Numbered from the stretch's first letter, positions 33,567 to 43,193 are shown. The stretch is 64,000 nt of DNA from Leisingera sp. ANG-Vp (GCF_000813725.1 NZ_JWLD01000020.1:1-64000), one strand, 5' to 3'. Translations and numbers: made by a program. The notes: generated by a model from the letters alone, not told the origin.

Positions 33567-34396
33567 CTGAGCGCCGCCGCGCGGGTGGCTGCATCCACGT
33601 CTGGGCGGTGGCCGAACCAGCGCTCGAAACCCGGAACCGCCTGGTGCAGCAGCATGCCAAGCCCGTCGACCACGGTGCAGCCGGCCTCCTCAGCCGCTTG
33701 CAGCAGGTCGGTTTTCAGAGGCGCATAGATCAGGTCGGTCACCACGGCGCTGCGCTGCAGTCCGTCCAGCGGCACCCGCAGGCGGGGCTTACCAACCATG
33801 CCCAGCGAGGTGGTGTTCACAATCAGAGCGCCTTCTTCAATAATATTGCCGGCCTGGACCCAGTCAGACACTTTCACCCGGCTGCCAAAATCGCTCTGCA
33901 GCTGCTCGGCGCGGTCGCGGGTGCGGTTGGTCAGCAGAATCTCGGGCACGCCGGCCTCCAGCAGCGAGGCCACCACCGCGCGGCAGGCGCCGCCGGCGCC
34001 CAGCACCACGGCCGGCCCGGACTGCGGTTCCCACAGCGGCGCGCCCTGATGCAGGTTGGTGATGAAACCATAGCCGTCGGTATTGTCGGCCATGATGGTG
34101 CCGTCCTTGCGGAAGATCAGCGTATTGGCCGCACCGATCAGCTTGGCCCGGTCGGTGACCTTGTCGGCAATCTCCATCACCGCTTCCTTGTGCGGGATGG
34201 TCACGTTGGCGCCGACAAATCCCATCTTCGGCATCATCCGGATGGTGTCCGCCAGATCCTCCGGCTCCACATGCATCGGCACATAATGCCCTTTGATGCC
34301 ATGCGTGTTCAGCCAGTGGCGTTGCAGCTGCGGGGATTTGGAATGTGCAACCGGACAGCCGATAACGCCGGCGAGCGGGATTTTTGCTTCTGTCAT
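33563..34396 (-). CDS. aroE: Shikimate dehydrogenase (NADP+)
   Basis: AroE reduces 3-dehydroshikimate to shikimate in aromatic amino acid synthesis. The 277-residue protein has GVIGCPVAHSKSPQLQRHWL, the catalytic Lys in NVTIPHKEAV, the NADP-binding VLGAGGACRAVVASLL and a C-terminal GLGMLLHQAVPGFERWFG. It overlaps maf by four bases on one side and coaE on the other. Confidence 0.96.
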   Translation of the reverse strand: MTEAKIPLAGVIGCPVAHSKSPQLQRHWLNTHGIKGHYVPMHVEPEDLADTIRMMPKMGFVGANVTIPHKEAVMEIADKVTDRAKLIGAANTLIFRKDGTIMADNTDGYGFITNLHQGAPLWEPQSGPAVVLGAGGACRAVVASLLEAGVPEILLTNRTRDRAEQLQSDFGSRVKVSDWVQAGNIIEEGALIVNTTSLGMVGKPRLRVPLDGLQRSAVVTDLIYAPLKTDLLQAAEEAGCTVVDGLGMLLHQAVPGFERWFGHRPDVDAATRAAALR

Positions 34397-34992
34397 TGCT
34401 CGATTACCCCTTGCAGGCCTAAGTAACTGATAAGCTCCATCAGCGGCAATCCCAAGACATTAAAGTAGCTTCCGTCAATGGAGGCGAACAGACGCACGCC
34501 TTCCTCCTCCAGCTTATAGGCGCCCACCGCGTTGCGGATGCTGTCCCAGTTCCGGGTCACATAATCCTGCAGATAAGCATCCGAGCATTTCCGCATCACC
34601 AGCCGGACCTGTCCCACATGGCGCCAAATAGGTTCACCATCACGGTAGATCACTGCCGCCGACAGCAGCATATGCCGCTTGCCGCACATCTCCTTGAGCT
34701 GCGCCAGCGCAACCTCTTCACTGGCTGGTTTGGACAGGAGTTTCCCTTCAAAATCAAGTACCTGGTCACATCCCAGAACCAGTTTACCCGGGTGTCTGCC
34801 ACTGATCTTGCGCGCCTTGGCTTCGGCCAGCGCATCGGCGATATCCCGAGGCGGCGCCTGTTCGGCCAAAAGCGAAGCCTTGATCGCGTCTTCATCCAGC
34901 CGCGGGACGTCAGTGGCAAATTCTATGCCGGCCTGGCGCAGAAGATGCGCCCGGATTTCGGAACCGGAAGCCAGCACTATGTGGGCAGTCAT
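34393..34992 (-). CDS. maf: Maf family nucleotide pyrophosphatase (YceF-like)
   Basis: Maf proteins hydrolyse non-canonical nucleoside triphosphates to monophosphates. The 199-residue protein starts IVLASGSEIRAHLLRQAGI and has LVLGCDQVLDFEGKLLSKP. The CDQV form of the central motif is like YceF (7-methyl-GTP pyrophosphatase) rather than the dTTP/UTP-specific Maf. It is the first gene of the minus operon reading away from the origin region. Confidence 0.9.
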   Translation of the reverse strand: MTAHIVLASGSEIRAHLLRQAGIEFATDVPRLDEDAIKASLLAEQAPPRDIADALAEAKARKISGRHPGKLVLGCDQVLDFEGKLLSKPASEEVALAQLKEMCGKRHMLLSAAVIYRDGEPIWRHVGQVRLVMRKCSDAYLQDYVTRNWDSIRNAVGAYKLEEEGVRLFASIDGSYFNVLGLPLMELISYLGLQGVIEQ

Positions 34993-35202
34993 GTGGAAAA
35001 CCCCGTGGGAAAGACGCAGATCGTTTCAGGACGTTTTGTATGGTTTTCCGCGCTCAAGTAAAGACTCCAGGGGTTGACGCAAATCTCAGGATTCAGCCGG
35101 CTGAGTCGTCCTTTGTGAGTCAGGATAACTTTGAATCCGTGGATATGCCGGCTCTCCCCGGATCATCCCTGTCTTATCCCCAAGCACGGATAGGTAAACA
35201 CA

Positions 35203-35236
35203 TTCTTAACGCACCTTATTTCTAAGGCGTTAAGAA
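35203..35236. repeat. Inverted repeat inside oriC
   Basis: Outer arms TTCTTAACGC (35203-35212) and its exact complement (35227-35236) enclose an inner pair CCTTA (35214-35218) with TAAGG (35223-35227). The two pairings overlap by one base. It lies between DnaA-box-like sites and could be a protein-binding palindrome. Confidence 0.7.
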
Positions 35237-35348
35237 AATTTCCACGACTCCGGTCCCATCCAAGCTGGAATCTTATCCCTGCTGGGGATAAGCGAAGGAG
35301 GACTCACTTATCCACCGGAATCCACGCACACTACAAAAACATCATCCT

Positions 35349-35372
35349 TCTAATAATCATTTAATTATTAGA
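35349..35372. repeat. AT-rich palindrome, candidate unwinding element
   Basis: TCTAATAAT (35349-35357) pairs exactly with ATTATTAGA (35364-35372) across a 6-nt loop. The stretch 35325-35372 is the most AT-rich of the region. It is followed by repeated AGATCAG words before hemJ. Confidence 0.6.
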
Positions 35373-35401
35373 GAGATCAGATCAGTTCGGGAGATCAGCC
35401 C

Positions 35402-35857
35402 ATGGACCTGAGCGATGTCATGTTCGCGCTCTACCCATATGCCAAGTCGCTGCACATCATGGCTGTCCTCAGCTGGATGGCGGGTCTCTTCTATCTTCCC
35501 CGTCTGTTCGTGTATCACGTGGAGCAGGCTGAGAATGTGCAGGAAGCCGTACCGATCTTCCTGCAGATGGAAGAGAAGCTTCTCAGGATCATCATGCGCC
35601 CAGCCATGTATGTCTCCTGGGCAGCGGGGCTGTTCATCATTCTAACGCCCGGAATCGTCGACTGGAGCTACATCTGGCCCTGGACCAAGGGAGTCTCGGT
35701 GATTGCCATGACCTGGTTCCATCACTGGCTGCTGTTCCGCTACCGAGATTTCAAAGAAGGCAGGAATTCTCTCACCGGCCGGCAGTTCCGGATGATGAAC
35801 GAGGTCCCCACCGTGCTGATGCTGGTGATTGTGGTTTCAGTCATCTTCAAATTCTAA
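35402..35857 (+). CDS. hemJ: Protoporphyrinogen IX oxidase HemJ
   Basis: HemJ (UPF0093) is the membrane-bound, haem-containing enzyme that oxidises protoporphyrinogen IX in bacteria lacking HemY or HemG. The 151-residue protein has four membrane segments and the conserved SLHIMAVLSWMAGLFYLPRLFVYH with its His residues, plus WFHHWLLFRYRDF. A GGGAG-like site lies before the ATG. It is the first gene to the right of the origin region. Confidence 0.93.
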   Translation: MDLSDVMFALYPYAKSLHIMAVLSWMAGLFYLPRLFVYHVEQAENVQEAVPIFLQMEEKLLRIIMRPAMYVSWAAGLFIILTPGIVDWSYIWPWTKGVSVIAMTWFHHWLLFRYRDFKEGRNSLTGRQFRMMNEVPTVLMLVIVVSVIFKF

Positions 35858-35886
35858 CGCAGAGGCGCAGAAACAGGCCCAGCAGC

Positions 35887-36015
35887 GCCGGAACGCTTGC
35901 AGCCGGCGTTTGACTCATCTGAAACGAGTCCCTATGTATGGCTCTCAACGGGCCCGTCCGGGCGTGCCGTGTTTTCCATTCCTGTCGTCAGACCGACCCC
36001 CTGGGCAAACGGGGG
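35887..36015 (+). promoter_or_regulatory. hemJ-rho intergenic leader with hairpins
   Basis: Three pairings are visible in the 176-bp gap: GCCGG/CCGGC (35887-35891 with 35903-35907, maybe the end of the hemJ transcript), GACTC/GAGTC (35912-35916 with 35926-35930) and CCCCC/GGGGG (35997-36001 with 36011-36015) just before the rho ribosome binding site. Rho often represses its own gene through its leader; here that is only inference. Confidence 0.4.
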
Positions 36016-36033
36016 AGTAGAGGCCGTATATAT

Positions 36034-37305
36034 ATGACCGTGCAATCCCTGAATCTGTCCGATCTCAAGGCAAAAAGCCCCAAAGCGCTGCTGGCAATGG
36101 CCGAGGAGCTGGAGATCGAAAACGCCTCGACCATGCGCAAGGGCGAGATGATGTTCCAGATCCTGCGCGAACGCGCGGATGAAGGCTGGGAAATCGGCGG
36201 CGACGGCGTGCTGGAAGTGCTGCAGGACGGGTTCGGCTTCCTGCGCTCGCCCGAAGCCAACTATCTGCCGGGTCCGGATGACATTTATGTTTCGCCCGAC
36301 ATGATCCGCCAATGGTCTCTGCGCACCGGTGACACCGTCGAAGGCCTGATCAAGGCGCCGCTGGAAAACGAGCGGTATTTTGCGCTGACCAATGTCACTA
36401 AGATCAACTTTGAAGAGCCCGAAAAGGCCCGTCACAAGATTGCATTCGACAACCTGACACCGCTCTACCCGGATGAGCGCCTGAAGATGGAGATCGAGGA
36501 TCCGACCATCAAGGACCGTTCTGCCCGTGTGATCGACCTGGTTGCGCCGATCGGCAAGGGCCAGCGTTCGCTGATCGTGGCGCCGCCACGGACCGGTAAA
36601 ACGGTGATCCTTCAGAACATCGCGCACTCCATCGAGAAGAACCATCCGGAATGCTACCTGATCGTTCTCTTGATCGACGAACGCCCGGAAGAGGTGACCG
36701 ACATGCAGCGCTCGGTGAAAGGCGAGGTTGTTTCCTCTACCTTTGACGAGCCGGCAACCCGGCACGTTGCGGTCTCTGAAATGGTTATCGAAAAAGCCAA
36801 GCGTCTGGTGGAACATAAACGAGATGTTGTGATTCTTCTCGACTCCATCACAAGACTTGGTAGGGCCTTTAACACCGTGGTGCCGTCCTCGGGTAAAGTT
36901 CTGACCGGTGGTGTTGACGCCAACGCGCTGCAGCGCCCCAAGCGTTTCTTTGGTGCCGCGCGCAACATCGAAGAAGGCGGCTCGCTCACCATTATCGCCA
37001 CTGCACTGATCGACACCGGCTCGCGCATGGACGAGGTGATCTTCGAAGAGTTCAAAGGCACCGGCAACTCGGAAATCGTGCTGGACCGCAAGATTGCCGA
37101 CAAGCGCGTGTTCCCGGCCATCGACATCCTCAAGTCCGGCACCCGGAAAGAGGACCTGCTGGTCGATAAGGTTGACCTGGCCAAGACCTTTGTGCTGCGC
37201 CGGATCCTGAACCCGATGGGCACAACGGACGCGATTGAGTTCCTGCTGTCGAAGCTGAAGCAGACCAAGTCGAACTCCGAGTTTTTCGACTCGATGAACA
37301 CCTGA
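36034..37305 (+). CDS. rho: Transcription termination factor Rho
   Basis: Rho is the hexameric RNA-dependent ATPase helicase that ends transcription. The 423-residue protein has the N-terminal [27 protein letters not shown], the RNA-binding cold-shock fold ([27 protein letters not shown]), Walker [18 protein letters not shown], Walker [17 protein letters not shown] and the C-terminal SGTRKEDLL stretch. The ATG at 36034 matches the family; the longer open frame from 35938 reads through the leader. Many alphaproteobacteria have rho near oriC. Confidence 0.97.
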   Translation: MTVQSLNLSDLKAKSPKALLAMAEELEIENASTMRKGEMMFQILRERADEGWEIGGDGVLEVLQDGFGFLRSPEANYLPGPDDIYVSPDMIRQWSLRTGDTVEGLIKAPLENERYFALTNVTKINFEEPEKARHKIAFDNLTPLYPDERLKMEIEDPTIKDRSARVIDLVAPIGKGQRSLIVAPPRTGKTVILQNIAHSIEKNHPECYLIVLLIDERPEEVTDMQRSVKGEVVSSTFDEPATRHVAVSEMVIEKAKRLVEHKRDVVILLDSITRLGRAFNTVVPSSGKVLTGGVDANALQRPKRFFGAARNIEEGGSLTIIATALIDTGSRMDEVIFEEFKGTGNSEIVLDRKIADKRVFPAIDILKSGTRKEDLLVDKVDLAKTFVLRRILNPMGTTDAIEFLLSKLKQTKSNSEFFDSMNT

Positions 37306-37335
37306 TCCGGGCCGGCGAGAGAGAAGGGCCACCCC

Positions 37336-38622
37336 ATGGACACGATCTTTGCGCTGGCCTCCGCCCAAGGCAAGGCCGGGGTTGCGGTGATCCGCGTCTC
37401 CGGGCCTTTGGCGCTGGAGGCCGGCGCGCAGCTCTGCGGCGGTGTCTTGCCGGCACGGGGTTCCAGCCTACGAATCCTTCGGGACGAATCAGGGGAACGC
37501 CTGGATGAGGCACTGATTCTGACTTTCACTGCGCCAAAGAGCTTTACAGGCGAAAATACCGTTGAATTTCAAACACATGGAAGTACCGCAGTGGTGTCTG
37601 CCGTACTTGATTCGCTAGGGCGAATCGGTGGTTTGAGAATGGCTGAACCGGGCGAGTTCACCCGCCGGGCCCTGGAGAACGGTAATTTGGACTTGGCCCA
37701 GGTTGAAGGCCTCGCCGATCTGATTGATGCTGAAACCGAAGCACAGCGCAAGCAAGCGCAGGTGATTCTCGCCGGCGGGCTCGGTAATCTGGCTGAGAAA
37801 TGGCGGGAGAAACTGATCCGGGCCGCCTCGCTGATTGAAGTCACCATCGACTTTGCTGACGAAGAGGTTCCTGTTGATGTCACACCGGAAGTTTCTGAAC
37901 TTCTGGCGGATGTCCAGGCCGGCTTGGAAAAAGAGACCGCCGGCGTCAGAATTGCCGAGCGGATCCGCAGCGGTTTTGAAGTGGCTATCATTGGTGCGCC
38001 CAATGTCGGGAAGTCGACGCTTCTGAATGCGCTCGCCGGCCGCGAAGCCGCGATCACATCCGAGTACGCCGGCACGACCCGCGATATCATCGAAGTCCGT
38101 ATGGATCTTGCCGGTCTGCCTGTCACCTTGCTGGACACTGCCGGCCTGCGCGACACAGACGATCACGTCGAAGGTATTGGCATTGCGCTGGCGCGCAAAC
38201 GGGCTGAGGACGCGGATCTGCGCGTATTCCTGGCAGAGGATGACGAAGTCCTGGACGTGGAAATGCGGGCCGGCGACATTCGCCTGCGTCCGAAAGCCGA
38301 TCTGAGAGACGACGCCGGCGATGCGGTGTCCGGCCGTTCGGGGCAGGGGATTGATCGTCTGGTCGGCCACGTTTCCAGCGTTCTGGAAACACGTTCGGCC
38401 CAGGCCGGCATTGCCACACGCGCGCGCCATAGGGATGCCATGCTGACGGCCCTGGTAAACCTGCAGGAAGCGCAGGATATCCTGCAGCGCGGCCCTGAGT
38501 TTTATGATATAGCGGCTGAGGAAATGCGGTCTGCCATCCGGGCATTGGAAATGCTGGTGGGGCGGATCGGCGTCGAAAACTTGCTGGATGAGATTTTCTC
38601 GAGTTTCTGCCTAGGAAAGTGA
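37336..38622 (+). CDS. mnmE: tRNA uridine-5-carboxymethylaminomethyl(34) synthesis GTPase MnmE
   Basis: MnmE and MnmG together modify U34 of several tRNAs. The 428-residue protein has the N-terminal formyl-THF binding domain ([22 protein letters not shown]), a G domain with G1 GAPNVGKST (residues 220-228), the G2 loop AGTTRD, G3 DTAGLR, and the C-terminal FCLGK motif whose Cys is required. The G4 position reads RPKADL (residues 318-323) instead of the usual NKxDL, so the Asn that reads guanine is replaced by Pro. It is directly followed by mnmG. Confidence 0.95.
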   Translation: MDTIFALASAQGKAGVAVIRVSGPLALEAGAQLCGGVLPARGSSLRILRDESGERLDEALILTFTAPKSFTGENTVEFQTHGSTAVVSAVLDSLGRIGGLRMAEPGEFTRRALENGNLDLAQVEGLADLIDAETEAQRKQAQVILAGGLGNLAEKWREKLIRAASLIEVTIDFADEEVPVDVTPEVSELLADVQAGLEKETAGVRIAERIRSGFEVAIIGAPNVGKSTLLNALAGREAAITSEYAGTTRDIIEVRMDLAGLPVTLLDTAGLRDTDDHVEGIGIALARKRAEDADLRVFLAEDDEVLDVEMRAGDIRLRPKADLRDDAGDAVSGRSGQGIDRLVGHVSSVLETRSAQAGIATRARHRDAMLTALVNLQEAQDILQRGPEFYDIAAEEMRSAIRALEMLVGRIGVENLLDEIFSSFCLGK

Positions 38623-38627
38623 AGGAG

Positions 38628-38643
38628 TGTTTCACGTGAAACA
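38628..38643. promoter_or_regulatory. parS: parS partition site 1
   Basis: The 16-bp palindrome TGTTTCACGTGAAACA is a perfect parS consensus for chromosomal ParB. It lies across the start of mnmG, so one of the possible start codons (GTG 38636) is inside it. It is about 3.2 kb from the origin region and 3.3 kb before parB. Confidence 0.95.
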
Positions 38644-40510
38644 TTCGGCTTATGATGTCATCGTCGTTGGCGGGGGGCACGCCGGCACTGAAGCGGCACA
38701 CGCCGCAGCCCGCATAGGTGTCAAGACAGCGCTGGTCACCCTGAACAGGGACGGTATCGGTGTTATGTCCTGCAACCCTGCGATCGGCGGCTTGGGTAAA
38801 GGACACTTGGTCCGAGAGATTGATGCCCTTGACGGGGTGATGGGGCGGGTTGCGGATCTGGCCGGCATCCAGTTCCGGCTTTTAAACCGCCGTAAAGGGC
38901 CGGCTGTACAAGGGCCACGAGCACAGTCTGATCGGAAGATCTACCGGACAGAAATGCTGAAACTGACTGAGAATCAGCCGAATCTGGATATTATTGAAGG
39001 GGAAGTAACCGACTTCCTGATGTCCGGACCTTCCGTTGCCGGCGTGCTCCTTGCTGATGGCAGTGAGATACCAAGCCGGACGGTTATCCTTACGTCAGGT
39101 ACATTTTTGCGCGGCGTAATCCACATTGGCGACGTTTCAAAACCTGGCGGGCGGATAGGGGATAAGCCCTCAGTCAAACTTGCCGAGCGTCTTGACAGTT
39201 TTGACTTGCCTCTTGGACGGTTGAAAACCGGCACGCCGCCCCGGCTGGATGGCCGGACAATTGACTGGGAGAGTCTTGATGCGCAGCCCGGCGATGACGA
39301 TCCTGTCTTCTTTTCCTTTCTAACAAAGTCTCTCAGTGCCAAGCAGGTGTCCTGCGGCATCACCCATACAAATGCCCGAACGCATGAAATTATCCGGAAG
39401 AACCTGGAACGTTCTGCCATGTACGGAGGGCATATCGAAGGCGTTGGGCCGCGCTATTGCCCTTCGATCGAAGACAAGATTGTTCGTTTCGCCGACAAGG
39501 ACTCTCATCAGATCTTTCTTGAGCCGGAAGGGGTCACCGACAACACCGTTTATCCCAACGGTATTTCCACCAGCCTGCCGACAGATGTTCAAGAGGACTA
39601 TGTCCATTCGATAAGAGGGCTGGAGCAGGCGGTTATCCTTCAGCCGGGCTATGCCATTGAGTACGACTATGTGGATCCTCGGGCCCTGACGCTGGAACTG
39701 TCGTTGAAGGATGTTCCTGGGCTGTATCTTGCTGGTCAGATCAACGGGACTACCGGATATGAAGAGGCTGCAGCTCAAGGGCTTGTTGCCGGGCTTAATG
39801 CAGCTCGCAAATGCCAGGATAAGCCACCTGTTATCTTCAGTCGTGCCAGCAGCTACATCGGGGTCATGATTGATGATCTGACCGCAAACGGTGTTACCGA
39901 ACCCTACCGGATGTTCACCTCGCGTGCTGAATTCCGGCTTTCATTGCGGGCAGACAATGCAGACCAGAGGCTGACCCCGCTGGCCATCGAATGGGGGTGC
40001 GCCGGCGCGGAGCGTCGGAAAGCCTTTTTGGAAAAGAGCGAGAAGCTTACTTCAGCCCGGAATGTTCTGGATACGCAAAGCTTTACGCCAAAGCAGGTCA
40101 AAGAAGCCGGGATTCGGGTAAATCAGGATGGAAACCGGCGCACAGGTTTGGATGTGCTGGCGTTTCCTGACGTCACCTTCGAGGATGTCCTGCCACTCGT
40201 GCCTGAGCTTTCGGAAGTGGAGCCTGACATCCGCCGGCAGGTGGAGAGAGACGCACTTTACGCCAACTACATTGCCAGGCAGGAGCGGGAGATTTCGGCG
40301 ATGAAGCGTGATGAGGGATATGCAATTCCTGCAGATTTTTCCTATGCAGGTATTGATGGTTTGTCCAAGGAACTGCAGCAGAAACTAACTTTAGCCCGGC
40401 CTGAGACATTGGCTAAGGCGGCCCGTATTGATGGAATGACACCTGCAGCTCTGGCCTTGTTGCTGGCGCGACTGCGCCGGGATCGAGGATCCAGGGAGAA
40501 ATCCGCATGA
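38636..40510 (+). CDS. mnmG: tRNA uridine-5-carboxymethylaminomethyl(34) synthesis enzyme MnmG (GidA)
   Basis: MnmG is the FAD enzyme that works with MnmE on U34. The 624-residue protein has the FAD-binding [45 protein letters not shown], and the conserved [26 protein letters not shown] and [22 protein letters not shown] use GTG 38636, since AAGGAG at 38622-38627 is spaced 8 bases from it. The alternative GTG 38627 (FHVKHS in addition) would have the weaker AGGAAAG. The end overlaps rsmG by four bases. GC content looks lower than the window average. Confidence 0.96.
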   Translation: MKHSAYDVIVVGGGHAGTEAAHAAARIGVKTALVTLNRDGIGVMSCNPAIGGLGKGHLVREIDALDGVMGRVADLAGIQFRLLNRRKGPAVQGPRAQSDRKIYRTEMLKLTENQPNLDIIEGEVTDFLMSGPSVAGVLLADGSEIPSRTVILTSGTFLRGVIHIGDVSKPGGRIGDKPSVKLAERLDSFDLPLGRLKTGTPPRLDGRTIDWESLDAQPGDDDPVFFSFLTKSLSAKQVSCGITHTNARTHEIIRKNLERSAMYGGHIEGVGPRYCPSIEDKIVRFADKDSHQIFLEPEGVTDNTVYPNGISTSLPTDVQEDYVHSIRGLEQAVILQPGYAIEYDYVDPRALTLELSLKDVPGLYLAGQINGTTGYEEAAAQGLVAGLNAARKCQDKPPVIFSRASSYIGVMIDDLTANGVTEPYRMFTSRAEFRLSLRADNADQRLTPLAIEWGCAGAERRKAFLEKSEKLTSARNVLDTQSFTPKQVKEAGIRVNQDGNRRTGLDVLAFPDVTFEDVLPLVPELSEVEPDIRRQVERDALYANYIARQEREISAMKRDEGYAIPADFSYAGIDGLSKELQQKLTLARPETLAKAARIDGMTPAALALLLARLRRDRGSREKSA

Positions 40511-41124
40511 GCAAAAAACGGATTTTGGAGTCGCTGAATGTTTCACGTGAAACAATGCAGCGGCTGGAGATCTTTGAGCAGGTCATTCAGAAATGGAACC
40601 CGAAGATAAATTTGGTTTCCAAGGCTAGCCTGGATCAACTCTGGACCCGGCATATTGCGGATTCTGTACAGGTCTTCCGCTGTGTCGGACAGGTTGATCA
40701 CTGGGTGGACATTGGCAGCGGCGGCGGTTTTCCGGGACTGATCATTTCCGTACTAGCGGCAGATGAGGCGCCGGCGATGAAAGTAACGCTGATCGAAAGT
40801 GATCAGCGTAAGTCGGCCTTCCTGCGTACAGCAGCGCGTGAATGCGGGGCTGCGGTCACCGTTCTGACAGAGCGTATTGAGAAGGCGCCACCCCAGAACG
40901 CTGATGTGCTGTCAGCAAGAGCGCTGGCGGATCTTTCACTGCTTTTGGAGTTTTCTGAACGCCATCTAAAAGAAGCTGGAACGGCGGTATTCCCAAAGGG
41001 GGAAAGCTGGAAAAAAGAAGTGGATAACGCGCGGGAGCAATGGCGATTCGATGCGGAACCAGTTAGAAGTCTCACAGAACAAGAAGCAGTAATCCTGAAA
41101 ATAAGGGGAGTGGCACGTGTCTGA
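40507..41124 (+). CDS. rsmG: 16S rRNA (guanine(527)-N(7))-methyltransferase RsmG (GidB)
   Basis: RsmG methylates G527 of 16S rRNA with S-adenosylmethionine; loss is known to give low-level streptomycin resistance. The 205-residue protein has [37 protein letters not shown] and the SAM-binding [15 protein letters not shown]. The parS palindrome is embedded in codons 11-16 (Asn-Val-Ser-Arg-Glu-Thr). The start overlaps mnmG and the end overlaps parA by 8 bases. Confidence 0.96.
   Translation: MSKKRILESLNVSRETMQRLEIFEQVIQKWNPKINLVSKASLDQLWTRHIADSVQVFRCVGQVDHWVDIGSGGGFPGLIISVLAADEAPAMKVTLIESDQRKSAFLRTAARECGAAVTVLTERIEKAPPQNADVLSARALADLSLLLEFSERHLKEAGTAVFPKGESWKKEVDNAREQWRFDAEPVRSLTEQEAVILKIRGVARV
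40539..40554. promoter_or_regulatory. parS: parS partition site 2
   Basis: A second perfect 16-bp parS palindrome, identical to site 1, lies in the first codons of rsmG. It sits 580 bp before parA. The embedding in the NVSRET codons is common among bacteria. Confidence 0.95.
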
Positions 41125-41926
41125 TTATTCCCGGCCGGAGGGGCCTCGTATTATCGCGGTGGCAAATCAAAAAGGCGGGGTAGGGAAGACAACAACGGCC
41201 ATTAATCTCGCCGCAGCCTTGGTGGAATGCGGTATGCGGGTGCTGGTGGTGGATCTGGACCCGCAGGGTAATGCTTCGACCGGTCTTGGAATCGAACCAT
41301 CGGATAGGGATCTGACCACCTATGATCTGCTGGTGGAAGATGCTCAGTTGACCGATGTGATCCGGGAGACCTCGATCGATGATCTCTGCATCATCCCGGC
41401 AACCATTGACCTGAGCTCTGCGGATATTGAGCTGTTCACAAATGAAAAACGCAGTTTCCTGTTGCATGATGCTTTGCGTCAGACGGCGATGGATGACTAC
41501 GACTGGGACTACGTCTTGATCGATTGCCCGCCGTCATTGAACCTGCTGACAGTAAACGCAATGGTAGCTGCCCATTCCGTGCTGGTGCCTCTGCAAAGCG
41601 AGTTCTTTGCTCTGGAAGGGGTGACGCAGCTGATGCTGACAATTCGCGAGGTCCGGCAGTCGGCGAATCCCGGATTGCGAATCGAGGGAATCGTTCTGAC
41701 CATGTTCGACCGACGCAACAACCTGTCGCAGCAGGTGGAGCAAGACGCCCGGGACAACCTGGGTGAGCTCGTTTTCCAGACCAAGATACCGCGCAATGTA
41801 AGGGTGAGCGAAGCGCCGTCTTACGCACAGCCGGTTCTGAACTACGACACCAATTCGCTGGGTGCGCAGGCCTACCGTGCCCTGGCAGAAGAAATCATCA
41901 ATAAACATCACAAGATCGCGGCGTAA
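41117..41926 (+). CDS. parA: Chromosome partitioning ATPase ParA
   Basis: ParA is the Walker-type ATPase that moves the ParB-parS complex. The 269-residue protein has the deviant Walker A AVANQKGGVGKTTTAINLAAAL, DLDPQGNASTGLG and DYVLIDCPPSLNLLTVNAM. It starts with GTG at 41117, preceded by GGGGAG with a 6-base gap and overlapping the rsmG end. It is followed by parB 26 bp later. Confidence 0.97.
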   Translation: MSDYSRPEGPRIIAVANQKGGVGKTTTAINLAAALVECGMRVLVVDLDPQGNASTGLGIEPSDRDLTTYDLLVEDAQLTDVIRETSIDDLCIIPATIDLSSADIELFTNEKRSFLLHDALRQTAMDDYDWDYVLIDCPPSLNLLTVNAMVAAHSVLVPLQSEFFALEGVTQLMLTIREVRQSANPGLRIEGIVLTMFDRRNNLSQQVEQDARDNLGELVFQTKIPRNVRVSEAPSYAQPVLNYDTNSLGAQAYRALAEEIINKHHKIAA

Positions 41927-41952
41927 ATGCAGTACACGTACCGGAGGCAACC

Positions 41953-42846
41953 ATGGCTGACAAAAAAACAAAACCACGCGGGCTGGGCCGGGGGCTGTCA
42001 GCATTGATGGCTGATGTGAACCCTGCGCCGGTGAGTACGCAGGCAGAAGCTCCGCGGAATGCAGAAATTCTGGTGCCGATCGAAAATGTCATCGCCAACC
42101 CGAATCAGCCGCGCCGGCAGTTTCTGCAGGAAGATCTGGATGATCTGACCGCCTCTATTAAGGAGAAGGGCGTACTGCAGCCGCTGATCGTGCGGCCGCG
42201 GCCTGGCGGGCAGTATGAGATTGTTGCCGGCGAACGCCGCTGGCGCGCGTCTCAGGCAGCACAACTGCACGAAGTACCGGTGTTGATCCGGGATTACTCT
42301 GACCTCGAGATGATGGAAGTTGCCATCATCGAGAACATCCAGCGCTCTGACCTGAACGCGATGGAAGAGGCGCAGAGCTATAAGCAGTTGATGGAGAAGT
42401 TCGGCCACACCCAGGAAAAGATGGCAGAAGCGCTTGGCAAAAGCCGCAGCCATATTGCGAACCTGGTCCGTCTGCTGCATCTGCCGGATGATGTGCAGAT
42501 CCTGGTGCAAGAACGTAAGCTCTCTGCCGGCCACGCCCGGGCGCTGATTACCTCGGACAATGCCTCTGATCTTGCGAAAAAGATTGTGAAGGGCGGATTG
42601 TCCGTCCGCGCAACTGAGGCGCTGGTGAAAAAGGATGCGGCCGGGTATCAGACCGCCACTGCCAAGAAGCCGAAGAAAGCGTCCGAAAAGGATGCCGATA
42701 CCCGGGCCCTGGAAGGGGATCTGTCGGCGATGCTGAAGATGAAGGTGTCGATCGATCACAAACCGGGCGGGGAAAGCGGCTCTGTGACGATCAGTTACGA
42801 TGATCTCGATCAGCTGGATGAGCTGTGCAATCTGCTCAGCCGTTAG
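41953..42846 (+). CDS. parB: Chromosome partitioning protein ParB
   Basis: ParB is the CTPase that loads on DNA at parS and spreads. The 297-residue protein has the [11 protein letters not shown] opening that stimulates ParA, the CTP-binding region ([47 protein letters not shown]), the helix-turn-helix [22 protein letters not shown] and a C-terminal dimer domain. GGAGG lies 5 bases before the ATG. The last bases overlap the convergent DUF454 gene by 11 bp. Confidence 0.97.
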   Translation: MADKKTKPRGLGRGLSALMADVNPAPVSTQAEAPRNAEILVPIENVIANPNQPRRQFLQEDLDDLTASIKEKGVLQPLIVRPRPGGQYEIVAGERRWRASQAAQLHEVPVLIRDYSDLEMMEVAIIENIQRSDLNAMEEAQSYKQLMEKFGHTQEKMAEALGKSRSHIANLVRLLHLPDDVQILVQERKLSAGHARALITSDNASDLAKKIVKGGLSVRATEALVKKDAAGYQTATAKKPKKASEKDADTRALEGDLSAMLKMKVSIDHKPGGESGSVTISYDDLDQLDELCNLLSR

Positions 42847-43189
42847 GGCGGGTCCAGATGAAGGTCAGGACTGCCGACAGTACAACGGCTTGAATGCCAA
42901 GGACGTAGGCTGGTACCCCGACAAACAGAGATAGGCCAAAGACGGCGGCAATCGAAAGGGTTGCCGCCTTTTTTGCGCCCGGCCGGATAGCTCCTTGCTC
43001 GCGCCAATCGGTGATCATCGGGCCGAAGACATTGTGGGCCAGAATCCAGTTGTGCAGGCGGTCAGAGGAGTTGGCAAAGCAAAAAGCAGCGAGAAGCAGG
43101 AAAGGCACCGTTGGAAGAAGAGGGAGGACAATGCCAATGACAGCCAAGGCCACAAAGAATAGTCCAAGGCCGGCGTAGACAAAACGCAT
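42836..43189 (-). CDS. YbaN family protein (DUF454)
   Basis: The 117-residue membrane protein has LGLFFVALAVIGIVLPLLPTVPFLLLAAFCFANSSDRLHNWI and a second hydrophobic pair at the C-terminus, as in the YbaN (DUF454) family of unknown function. The GLPLLPTVPF-like segment is the family mark. It follows hemW by 4 bp and overlaps parB by 11 bp at the 3' ends. Confidence 0.9.
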   Translation of the reverse strand: MRFVYAGLGLFFVALAVIGIVLPLLPTVPFLLLAAFCFANSSDRLHNWILAHNVFGPMITDWREQGAIRPGAKKAATLSIAAVFGLSLFVGVPAYVLGIQAVVLSAVLTFIWTRPNG

Positions 43190-43193
43190 TGCT

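Larger units (their letters stand above)
34993..35401. other. oriC: Probable chromosomal replication origin (oriC)
   Basis: The 409-bp gene-free region between maf (leftward) and hemJ (rightward) shows DnaA-box-like sequences (consensus TTATNCACA): TTATCCACC at 35308-35316, TTATCCCTG at 35273-35281 facing TTATCCCCA on the minus strand at 35283-35291, TTATCCCCA at 35174-35182, and poorer minus-strand copies at 35120-35128 and 35138-35146. Nine GANTC sites lie at 35063-35322. Next to the boxes is an AT-rich stretch (about 35325-35372) with a palindrome that could serve as the unwinding element. Divergent gene flanks and nearby rho-mnmG-rsmG-parAB strengthen the call. It is inference until GC skew or DnaA binding is examined. 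Confidence 0.85.

Noticed and set aside
35932-37368. Minus-strand open frame (478 codons) opposite rho
   Set aside because: Antisense shadow of rho; no recognisable motif.
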